Part shown: piece after piece, positions 7,433-15,675 of the stretch | Position numbering within the stretch: position 1 is the stretch's first letter | Layout: the number at the start of each line of letters is the position of its first letter | Assembly: GCA_965249895.1 (NCBI GenBank) | Contig: CBDFNC010000005.1 | Coordinates: forward strand, 930,001 to 994,000 | DNA length: 64,000 nucleotides | Direction of reading: 5' to 3' | From: CBDFNC01 sp965249895 | GTDB lineage: Bacteria; Pseudomonadota; Gammaproteobacteria; Enterobacterales; CBDFNC01 | Position numbers and translations under genes: made by a program | The notes under the pieces: model-generated | The model's input: the letters and a program-made list of their open reading frames with translations, nothing else | What the model was told of the DNA's origin: nothing | Databases searched by the model: none

Positions 7433-10294
7433 ATGCAACTGGATAATGTAGAAGATATTTACCCCTTAACACCCACGCAACAGGGAATATTGTTCCACTG
7501 TGAAGCAATGCCAGCAAGCGGTGTTTATATTGAGCAAATCTGCAGCTTGCTCAGCGGTGACCTGGTGCCATATATACTGGTACAGGCCTGGCAGAAAATG
7601 CTACAAAAGCATGCCTGTTTACGTACTGCGTTTGTTTGGAATGGACTCGACGAACCATTACAAATCGTCAGGGCAGAGTTGACCGCCCCCTGGGTTTTGC
7701 TGAACTGGTCAGATAAAAGCCCGAGTCAGCAGCAACAAGGCTTAAAAGCCTTGCTGGCCAAGGACAGGTGCAAAGGTTTCGAGCTTGCCAATGCCCCGTT
7801 ACTGCGATTTACGCTTATCCGCCTTTCCCCAAGCAGCTATCAATTTATATGGAGCTTTCACCACCTGCTACTGGATGGTTGGTCCAGTGCTATTGTGCTA
7901 GACGAGTTGTGGCATTACTGCGCGAAATATCGGAAACATGACTTCCCTTACGGATCCCCACCCGCCTTCAAAAAGTACATTGCCTGGCTGCAAGCAAAAC
8001 CACAGGACGAAAAAACGAAAACATTTTGGAGTAGCTACTTAAAAGGCTTTAACAAAACCACCGACTTGGCGTTAGCCAATAATCACAAGCCACCAACTAA
8101 GTCACGAAACCAGGTTTTTTTCTGCCTGTCCCAGGCAGAAACTCAGTCGTTAACCGAATCCGCAAAACTGCACAGATTAACGTTAAATACCTTGGTACAA
8201 GCCGCATGGGCTAACTTATTGCAACGTTATAGCGGTGACATGGATATCGTTTTTGGCACTACCGTTTCCGGACGGCCCGCGGAACTCGAAGGCGTAGAAA
8301 CCATGGTAGGCCTGTTTATTAATTCACTGCCGGTAAGAGCCAAATTCGACGTTAAATCCAAGCTACTCACCTGGCTACTAGGGTTACAAGATCACCTGGT
8401 TCAAACCCGGCGGTATGAAAACGCTGCCTTAGCAGATATCAAACAATGGAGTGAATTAGCGCCATCGGCTCCTTTATTTAACACTCTGACAGTGTTTGAA
8501 AACTACCCCCCTAACCGCATTCTCTCCGAACAGGAATTGGGGTTCAGTTATAGTGCCCCCGAATACCTGGAGCAAAGTCACTATCCATTGGCATTATTGG
8601 TGGTGCCGGGCGATGAAATAACACTGATGTTTAACTATGACACCCGTCACTTCAGCAAGGGTAAGATTACGCAACTGTCCAGCCATGTTAAAAACCTGCT
8701 GACAAATATCCCTCATTGTTTAGACCAACCGGTACTATCTTTGCCCATGTTGACGTCTTCGGACCGCAGGGCCCTAACCAAACTGGCGGGTCTCAAACAG
8801 CATAAGCCCAATGCATCTCCATCTATACCAAGGCAAATATCCCAGCAAGCAAAACGTTGCGGTCCCAAAATTGCCGTGAAATCACAAGGGCGCACACTAA
8901 CCTACAGTGAACTGGCCTACCACAGCGACATGCTGGCGGCGACTTTACATCAACACAGGGTCAATTCGGGTGACAGAGTCGCTATCTGTTTAGCCCGAGG
9001 GGTCGAGCTGATCCCGGCAATGCTGGCAGTTCTTCATATTGGTGCAACTTATATTCCCCTCGACCCAAACTACCCGCAAAAAAGACTGGATATGATCCTG
9101 GCCGACGCCGATCCTAAGCTGATCATTACCACTGAGCAATTACAATCCCATTTGCAGCTAAAACTCACCAATCAACTTTGGCTGGATAAGCTGCCGCATG
9201 GTCCTATGCCACTGCAAAAACAGCCCGAAATTCAGCCCGAACAGCTGGCATATATTATCTATACGTCCGGCTCCACAGGTAAACCTAAGGGTGTCATGGT
9301 AAGCCACCACAACTTACGTCATTCTACTGCGGCGCGCTTTGATTACTACCACACCGATCCGAGCGTATTTTTACTGCTTTCCTCTTTCGCTTTTGACAGC
9401 AGCGTAGCAGGTATTTTTTGGGTCTTGTGCAGCGGGGGAATGTTAGTCATATCTGAGCCAAGACTCGAGCAGGACATGGGTCAATTGCGAGCATATATAG
9501 CTCGGGAGAAAATATCTCACCTGCTTTGCCTTCCTACCTTGTACGAAATGCTGCTCACACATGAACCCGCATCCGGGGATACGCTGGCGCATGCCAACAA
9601 GGGCCTGCACTCGCTGCAAACCGTTATCGTTGCGGGTGAGGAATTCCCTGGAGTAGCCCTTATCGAGACTCATCAGCAAACCCTACCCCGATGCCAACTG
9701 TTTAATGAGTACGGTCCCACGGAAGCCTGTGTTTGGAGCACAGTGTTTAACACCCGGGATCAACGAGGTCATCACAAGATCCCCATTGGTAAACCTATCC
9801 CCGGCACACAGGTATATCTGCTAAACGCCACGTTAGAGCCGGTGCCAGAGGGCGCCATCGGAGAAATTTATATTGGCGGAAATGGCGTAACTCAGGGCTA
9901 CTTGAATCAGCCTGCGGACACCAGCTTTATGGCAGACCCTTTTTCCAGTGAGCCCGGCGCCCGAATGTACAAATCCGGTGATCTAGGCCGCTACGATGAG
10001 CGAGGCAATATCGAGTTTCTCGGGCGCAAGGACAGACAAATCAAGATCCGCGGCCATCGAATCGAACCGGGAGAAGTAGAAGCAGCACTTGCGCTTCACC
10101 CACAAATCAAACAAGTCAAAATTTTGCCCGGTAACGTCCTGAGCAACGAAGCTGAGTTACAGCGGATGAGCGAACAACTTGACGCGCTATCACCAGAGAA
10201 ACGCAGAACCCTGATGTCGGAATTGCAGCAACTATCTGACCAGAAAGCCGCTGAGCTGGTCGCTATTTTAAGCCAAAGCCCACGGCAAAAATAA
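7433..10294 (+). CDS. NRPS C-A protein lacking the A9-A10 subdomain and PCP
   Basis: A 953-residue protein starting 14 bp after the previous gene. The C domain (about 1-440, FHHLLLDGWS near 143) follows an epimerization domain, so it should be of the D-accepting (DCL) class. The A domain spans about 470-885, with YTSGSTGKPKG near 611, NEYGPTE near 758, GDLGRY near 850 and A8 (GRKDRQIKIRGHRIEPGEVE) at 864-883. The chain then enters a helical, charged tail (LSPEKRRTLMSELQQLSD) and stops. The A9/A10 motifs with the catalytic Lys are missing and are found two genes downstream. The hand-read pocket code (about DSACIAEVWK) is not one I can assign. The stop after the A8 region coincides with the site where interrupted A domains usually carry a methyltransferase. 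Confidence 0.92.
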   Translation: MQLDNVEDIYPLTPTQQGILFHCEAMPASGVYIEQICSLLSGDLVPYILVQAWQKMLQKHACLRTAFVWNGLDEPLQIVRAELTAPWVLLNWSDKSPSQQQQGLKALLAKDRCKGFELANAPLLRFTLIRLSPSSYQFIWSFHHLLLDGWSSAIVLDELWHYCAKYRKHDFPYGSPPAFKKYIAWLQAKPQDEKTKTFWSSYLKGFNKTTDLALANNHKPPTKSRNQVFFCLSQAETQSLTESAKLHRLTLNTLVQAAWANLLQRYSGDMDIVFGTTVSGRPAELEGVETMVGLFINSLPVRAKFDVKSKLLTWLLGLQDHLVQTRRYENAALADIKQWSELAPSAPLFNTLTVFENYPPNRILSEQELGFSYSAPEYLEQSHYPLALLVVPGDEITLMFNYDTRHFSKGKITQLSSHVKNLLTNIPHCLDQPVLSLPMLTSSDRRALTKLAGLKQHKPNASPSIPRQISQQAKRCGPKIAVKSQGRTLTYSELAYHSDMLAATLHQHRVNSGDRVAICLARGVELIPAMLAVLHIGATYIPLDPNYPQKRLDMILADADPKLIITTEQLQSHLQLKLTNQLWLDKLPHGPMPLQKQPEIQPEQLAYIIYTSGSTGKPKGVMVSHHNLRHSTAARFDYYHTDPSVFLLLSSFAFDSSVAGIFWVLCSGGMLVISEPRLEQDMGQLRAYIAREKISHLLCLPTLYEMLLTHEPASGDTLAHANKGLHSLQTVIVAGEEFPGVALIETHQQTLPRCQLFNEYGPTEACVWSTVFNTRDQRGHHKIPIGKPIPGTQVYLLNATLEPVPEGAIGEIYIGGNGVTQGYLNQPADTSFMADPFSSEPGARMYKSGDLGRYDERGNIEFLGRKDRQIKIRGHRIEPGEVEAALALHPQIKQVKILPGNVLSNEAELQRMSEQLDALSPEKRRTLMSELQQLSDQKAAELVAILSQSPRQK

Positions 10295-10326
10295 GCCAGG
10301 GTGCGTATTTCAAACAGGAGTGGCTG

Positions 10327-11118
10327 ATGACCAAACGTATTAAAAGACATCAGAACTTTGAGATAAGTTTGCAAATCACCAGTGATGCCTTTATTCGCCC
10401 GCCCAGAGAAACCCAAAGAAATTGGTTCCTTAGTAGAGCGATTAAAGAGTTGTCCGATGATCTGCTGGCCCTGGACAGGCAAGCACGGCACTTTATCAAA
10501 GGCGCCGAAGTGGTTTCCTTTAAAGACAAGACTCAGCAACAACTTTCAAGCCAGGAAATAATGGAAGACTGGCAACGGCCTGTGATGCAAGCGATGGCCA
10601 CCGCGGTAGCCCGTTCACACGGAGACATACTGGAAATTGGCTTCGGCCGCGGTGTTGCGTCTTCTTTTCTCCAGGCTCACCAGCCAGAATCTCACACTGT
10701 GATGGAATGTAACCTGAGCTTGCTGGACAGCTGGCAGACCTGGAAAAAACAGTATCCCGGTCGAAAAATACGCCTGGTGCCCGGGTTATGGCAAGACTCC
10801 ATTGGACAGTTAGGACAATTTGACGGGATTTTTTTCCATACCTATCCGCTCAATGAACGCGAATATATTGAGCAAGTGGTGCATAGCGTAACCTTTGCCG
10901 AACATTTTTTCCCGGAGGCGGCAAAACACCTTAAACCCGGCGGCTGCTTTACCTACCTAAGCAATGAATGGGAATCACTCAGTCGCGGCCATCAAAGGTT
11001 ACTGTTTCGCTATTTTTCCTCGTTCACCTTGAGCCGAGTAGAAGATCTGAACATTCCCGAAAACAGTCGGGATGTGCAATGGTCTGATGCCATGGTCATA
11101 GTGAAGGCCGTTAAATAA
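10327..11118 (+). CDS. SAM-dependent methyltransferase, guanidinoacetate methyltransferase/RMT2-like
   Basis: A 263-residue class I methyltransferase lying between the two halves of a split adenylation domain. Motif I is DILEIGFGRG; the acidic strand is HTVMEC; then come LVPGLWQDSI, FDGIFFHTYPLNE and LKPGGCFTYLSNEW. That order is characteristic of GAMT and RMT2, which methylate guanidino or arginine nitrogen. In interrupted A domains a methyltransferase sits between A8 and A9 and methylates the carrier-bound residue. Here it occupies that place as a free protein, 32 bp after the C-A gene and 12 bp before the A9-A10 gene. Inference: it acts in trans on the residue or peptide held by module 2. 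The substrate nitrogen is unknown. Confidence 0.87.
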   Translation: MTKRIKRHQNFEISLQITSDAFIRPPRETQRNWFLSRAIKELSDDLLALDRQARHFIKGAEVVSFKDKTQQQLSSQEIMEDWQRPVMQAMATAVARSHGDILEIGFGRGVASSFLQAHQPESHTVMECNLSLLDSWQTWKKQYPGRKIRLVPGLWQDSIGQLGQFDGIFFHTYPLNEREYIEQVVHSVTFAEHFFPEAAKHLKPGGCFTYLSNEWESLSRGHQRLLFRYFSSFTLSRVEDLNIPENSRDVQWSDAMVIVKAVK

Positions 11119-11130
11119 GGGAGTAATCTA

Positions 11131-13134
11131 ATGAGCCAATATACTGATTTTATCAGCCGATTATCGGTGGAAAAGCTGGCGTTATTACGTTTACGTTTGG
11201 GTCTGAGCCCCGCCAAGGAAACCTACTCTCATCGGCTCGAAGCCTTCGTACAATTCAAGCAACACGGGTCTGCACAAAGTCACGACCTCAAAGATCACTT
11301 AGCGGCCCTGCTTCCCGATTATATGCAGCCACACAAGATCCACATGGTGGATGAGTTTCCTCGTTTACCTAACGGAAAGCTGGATTGCGGGGCACTAAGT
11401 CGTTGCGTATTGCCCCTGGTGAAAGAAAAAAAATCGCCTATCAAACCGGGTAAAACACTGCAACAACTCACTCAGATCTGGTCCGATGTACTCAACACCT
11501 CACCCATCAATCCGCAAGATAATTTCTTTGAGCTTGGTGGTGACTCTATTTTGAGTATTTATGTGGTGTCCCAGTCAAACCAAGCTGGTTTGACGCTGAC
11601 CCCCAATGATCTTTTCCAACACCCCATACTAGTTGAGCTCGCCAGCGTTATAGAAACACGGCAACATAAAGAGGATAAGCCTGCACAACAAAAAGCCGGG
11701 GAATTTCCCCTTACCCCTATCCAGCACTGGTTTTTCGAACAAAAATTAAGGGAACCCCAGCAATGGAATCAAAACCGCTTACTGGCCATCCGAGAGCATA
11801 CCCATACCGATGCCCTGGCAAAAGCCATCAACAAGTTAGTCAGTCATCATCAGGTACTCAGGCTCTGCTTTCCCATTATTAATGACAAACGGGTTCAACA
11901 GATCGGCACGCAAGGGAAAAGTGAGTTAAATGTCGCCCCCATCACCAATTTAGACGGTCAAGCCCTGGATGCCAGAGTTGCTGATATCGCCAGCCAAAAC
12001 CAACGCAAGCTGCAATTGTCACAAGGTCCCCTGATTTTATTTACTCTGCTTAAAACCCCAGTGGCGCATCCGGACCTACTGCTCATCACCAGCCACCACC
12101 TGCTGGTGGATGCTATTTCCTGGCAGATCCTGGAACAAAACCTGACCACCTTATATGATCAGGCAAAAGCAAACCTGCCCCTTTCGTTAATCCAAAGTGC
12201 GGCTTCATACCTAGACTGGGTGGATTACTTACCAAACCTGGCCAAGCGCAGCAAACCAGAAACGAATTTTTGGGCGGCTCAGACCACTCCCCATAGCAAC
12301 GACATACCTAAAGACTGGCAGCGGATAAAAACACCACGCGAAGGTGACGCTAAAATCGTTAAACAAAGGATAAGCGAACCACGCAGTAAAACGCTGCTTA
12401 CCCAGGTTCACGAAAACTATCACACTACACCACTGGACTTCTTGTTAACCGCCCTATGTCAGACTTGTTGTTACTGGGCTGAGAAAGAAGAGCTTTGTAT
12501 TGGAATGGAAGGTCATGGACGCTTCGATCCTAGTGGTCAATTCGACCTAAGCCGTGTATGTGGCTGGTTCACCAGCTATTACCCCTTGCTACTCCACTAT
12601 CATAAAGAGCCCGGCATCGCTCTTAAAGCAGTCAAAGAAAAAGTAAGATCAGTCCCAAATTCAGGTCTAGGTTATGGTTTGCTCAAATACCTGAGCGCCG
12701 AAACAGAGATAAGGCATAGGCTGCAATGCCAGTCAGCACCACAAATTCTGTTCAATTTTATGGGAAATATTGAAGGTAGTCAGATCAAAGGAGGCAGCTT
12801 TACCCCGCTCGCCATAGAGCCTGAAAATCAGCGCCATCCGGAAAATTCCAGACATCAGTGTATCGAGCTAAATGTACTGATGGAACAGGGTAGTTTCTCC
12901 TTTTACTGGCGCTATGATCCCCATATTCACACCTGGAAAACCATCAGCCAACTAGCGGATGCCTACGTCAATAGGCTGGAAGATTTGATAGATCATTGCC
13001 TTAACTGTTCTAAACCCGAGTATACACCCACAGACTTTCCGGCGGCTGGACTAGAGCAGACAGATCTGGATGCTTTCATTCAACGCTTACAAGACTCACA
13101 ACACCACTGCGAGGGTGAAGACAATGACCAATAA
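11131..13134 (+). CDS. NRPS A(C-terminal subdomain)-PCP-E protein completing the split module 2
   Basis: A 667-residue protein. After about 55 mostly helical residues (ISRLSVEKLALLRLRL) it has A9 (LAALLPDYMQPHKIHMV) and A10 (PRLPNGKLDCGAL) at about 59-90, the C-terminal lid of an A domain including the catalytic Lys. A PCP follows (NFFELGGDSILSI, about 133) and then an epimerization domain (TSHHLLVDAISW near 321, SRVCGWFTSYYPL, NSGLGYGLL). With the C-A protein and the methyltransferase it reconstitutes one C-A(MT)-PCP-E module over three chains. The separation is not one point frameshift: the stretch from the methyltransferase has two in-frame stops and a ribosome site (AAGGGAG) before this ATG. 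Confidence 0.92.
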   Translation: MSQYTDFISRLSVEKLALLRLRLGLSPAKETYSHRLEAFVQFKQHGSAQSHDLKDHLAALLPDYMQPHKIHMVDEFPRLPNGKLDCGALSRCVLPLVKEKKSPIKPGKTLQQLTQIWSDVLNTSPINPQDNFFELGGDSILSIYVVSQSNQAGLTLTPNDLFQHPILVELASVIETRQHKEDKPAQQKAGEFPLTPIQHWFFEQKLREPQQWNQNRLLAIREHTHTDALAKAINKLVSHHQVLRLCFPIINDKRVQQIGTQGKSELNVAPITNLDGQALDARVADIASQNQRKLQLSQGPLILFTLLKTPVAHPDLLLITSHHLLVDAISWQILEQNLTTLYDQAKANLPLSLIQSAASYLDWVDYLPNLAKRSKPETNFWAAQTTPHSNDIPKDWQRIKTPREGDAKIVKQRISEPRSKTLLTQVHENYHTTPLDFLLTALCQTCCYWAEKEELCIGMEGHGRFDPSGQFDLSRVCGWFTSYYPLLLHYHKEPGIALKAVKEKVRSVPNSGLGYGLLKYLSAETEIRHRLQCQSAPQILFNFMGNIEGSQIKGGSFTPLAIEPENQRHPENSRHQCIELNVLMEQGSFSFYWRYDPHIHTWKTISQLADAYVNRLEDLIDHCLNCSKPEYTPTDFPAAGLEQTDLDAFIQRLQDSQHHCEGEDNDQ

Positions 13135-15493
13135 CAGGGACATTGCCGACATTAGCCAGCTAACGGCAAATCAACATCAGTTCGTCTTACGCAGTTTAAA
13201 AAACCAAGAGCCTGATCCCGGGCAGGTGCAGATCATGGTGACCCTGAGAGGTCTGTTGCAACCGGTACTTTTTAACCAAGCCTGGCAGCAAGTGATACAA
13301 GCTCACAGGGCCCTGCGTAGTTCATTTCATTGGCAAGGGTTGGTAAAGCCGTTACAGGTTGTACATAAGCAATGTCGGCTGCAAGTAACCTATGAGGATC
13401 TGACCAAATACGATGATGGCGAGCAAGGCCAACTCGTCTTGCAGTATCAGCAGCAAGATAAAAGCCATTGTTTGGTTATGGACAAAGTGCCCAATCAAAG
13501 GTTACATATTTTTCACCTTAGCGAGGAGCAGCATTTACTATGCTGGACCTGTCATCACCTTCAACTCGATGGCTGGTCTGCTGCCCTGGTGGCCAATGAA
13601 GTGCTGACGCGATATCAGCAAATCATCAACGGACAAAACACTTCCCCGCCCCCTTCCGCTAACAACAATCCCTACATAAACTGGCTAGACACAAGGCCGC
13701 TGGTAAATGCTAAAATGTTTTGGCGTACTCACCTTGAAGGATTAAAACAAAAAAATTCCTGGTGGCGCTGTCAGGGCAGCTCCTCTGAGCAAGATCAACA
13801 CAGTATCCTGCTTTCCAAACAAACCAGCCTAGAATTATCACGTTTAGCCAAGGATAACGCCGCCACCCTGTCCCATGTTTTGCAAGCTGCCTGGGCCTGC
13901 AGTTTGGCTAGATTAAAACAACAGCAAGATGTGTGGTTTGGTGTCAGCTTATCGGGCCGAAGCGCACCTGTCCCCGGAATAGAAAAAATGGTGGGTTTAT
14001 TCGTCAACATACTGCCAATCCGGGTAAGCCTTACCCAACAACTATCATTCAGCCAGCTACTTAAGCAACTGGCGCACGACAATCTGGCTATTAGAGAATT
14101 CGAATATGTTTCCTTAACCCAGTTGCAAAATTGGGGTTGTATGCCGCCTTCGCAATTGTTCGACAGTCTGTTGCTGGTTGAAAACTACCGAGTGTTTGCC
14201 GCTGACTACAAAGCCTTAAAAATTGCTGGCTTTAGCAGCACAGTAACGAGTAATTATCCTTTAACTCTGATCGCAATACCCGGCGAGAAACTAAAACTCT
14301 CTTTACTATTTAACAACCAGCTGATGGGCAAACAGCAAGCAGTCGAACTACTGGCGACACTTTCTCAACTCCTACAGCAAGCGGCAACCTACCCTAATCA
14401 ACCACTTTCAACACTGGAAACCTATGTTGCAATACCCGAGTTATGCCACATACTCGAAGTGCAACAAACGCCAAACCCTATAGAAAAAAGCCAGACTTTA
14501 GCAGGCATGCAAAAATATATAGCGCCGCGCAACACCATAGAACTGCACCTCCAGAAAATGTGGGAAGATTTGCTAGGCATTAGCCCCATAGGCCTTGAAG
14601 ACAATTTTTTTGATTTAGGCGGGCATTCATTATTGTGCGTCCGTTTGTTTAAGGAAATCGAAAAAGTCTTTAATAAAAAACTCCCACTGGATTTCCTCTG
14701 GGTCAGCCAGGGCACCATCAAAGACATCGCTAATCTGCTCGCTCAGTGTACAGACCAGCAATCATGGCCAGAGCTTATCGAGGTGAAAAAAGGTGAAGAT
14801 AAGAGACCGCTATTTTGTGTCCATACTATGGGCGGTCACCTATTTCATTACTACGATCTGGCGCATCACCTTAGCCGGGACCAGCCCGTTTATGGCTTAC
14901 AAGCCCGGGGGATCTATGGAGAGGAAAAGCCCAACTCAAGTATTGAGGAGATGGCCTGCGTCTGTATTCAAGTAATGCGTGAGCATCAACCCGAAGGCCC
15001 GTACCGCCTGCTAGGTTTTTCCAGCGGCGGGATCATAGCCTATGAAATGGCCCGCCAGTTAACGGCGAAGGATATTGCTGTAGAGCCATTAATTCTGCTG
15101 GACACTTATCTAGACGACTTCAACCCCAAGGGTCGATGGCTTCGCAGGCTCCAAGGCTTAATTCGTGCCAAGAGGTTCAGGCAGTTTCAGGAGCAATTTT
15201 ATCACTTTGTGTTAACGAGTTTAGGTCTTGGCCATAAACGAACATTCAATAAAGCAGGCGAAGCCCATCGCTGGGCATACTGGAGTTATTGTCTGGGGGC
15301 CTATACCGGTGAAGTCACGCTATTTTTGGCTCAACAAAAGAACTCGTGTGATCCCGCCCCCGGGTGGCGTCAGCTGGTAAAGGGTCGGCTGAACACGTAT
15401 CAATCCGCAGGCAGTCACAGTTCAATGATCAAACCGCCTCACGTACAAAATCTCGCGCTGGTACTGCAGGACCTGTTAGATCAGCGCGAATAA
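13124..15493 (+). CDS. Terminal NRPS protein C-PCP-TE without an A domain
   Basis: I chose the ATG at 13124 because GAGGGTGAAG precedes it and it overlaps the end of the previous gene; a frame is open from 13070 but has no better start. The 789-residue chain has a C domain (CHHLQLDGWS near 143, positioned to accept a D-residue donor), a PCP (NFFDLGGHSLL near 499) and a type I thioesterase (GFSSGG near 630, LLDTYLDD, GSHSSMIKPPHV giving Ser-Asp-His). It should end the assembly line by hydrolysis or cyclisation. There is no adenylation domain, so the last PCP must be charged in trans, perhaps by the first A protein, or the C domain must use a free amine, or transfer direct to the PCP occurs. 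Confidence 0.92.
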   Translation: MTNNRDIADISQLTANQHQFVLRSLKNQEPDPGQVQIMVTLRGLLQPVLFNQAWQQVIQAHRALRSSFHWQGLVKPLQVVHKQCRLQVTYEDLTKYDDGEQGQLVLQYQQQDKSHCLVMDKVPNQRLHIFHLSEEQHLLCWTCHHLQLDGWSAALVANEVLTRYQQIINGQNTSPPPSANNNPYINWLDTRPLVNAKMFWRTHLEGLKQKNSWWRCQGSSSEQDQHSILLSKQTSLELSRLAKDNAATLSHVLQAAWACSLARLKQQQDVWFGVSLSGRSAPVPGIEKMVGLFVNILPIRVSLTQQLSFSQLLKQLAHDNLAIREFEYVSLTQLQNWGCMPPSQLFDSLLLVENYRVFAADYKALKIAGFSSTVTSNYPLTLIAIPGEKLKLSLLFNNQLMGKQQAVELLATLSQLLQQAATYPNQPLSTLETYVAIPELCHILEVQQTPNPIEKSQTLAGMQKYIAPRNTIELHLQKMWEDLLGISPIGLEDNFFDLGGHSLLCVRLFKEIEKVFNKKLPLDFLWVSQGTIKDIANLLAQCTDQQSWPELIEVKKGEDKRPLFCVHTMGGHLFHYYDLAHHLSRDQPVYGLQARGIYGEEKPNSSIEEMACVCIQVMREHQPEGPYRLLGFSSGGIIAYEMARQLTAKDIAVEPLILLDTYLDDFNPKGRWLRRLQGLIRAKRFRQFQEQFYHFVLTSLGLGHKRTFNKAGEAHRWAYWSYCLGAYTGEVTLFLAQQKNSCDPAPGWRQLVKGRLNTYQSAGSHSSMIKPPHVQNLALVLQDLLDQRE

Positions 15494-15675
15494 CAGCGAG
15501 CCCTTGTTTAATTTACAGTTAGTTATAGGCCTCCAGTCCATATTGACCTTTAGCATACGCTATAAGGGGTTTACCCGAAAATACTGGGGGAAGGCAGTAT
15601 AGTTTGCGCTATTTGGTTTCTGAATAGCAAGCCCGAGACTGCTTATAAATTGACCGTGGCAATCAGTTAAAAAAG

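Noticed and set aside
10294..11131. Split module 2 explained by one sequencing error
   Set aside because: The C-A tail, the methyltransferase and the A9-A10 protein are separated by several stops, a 32-bp spacer and ribosome sites in more than one frame.
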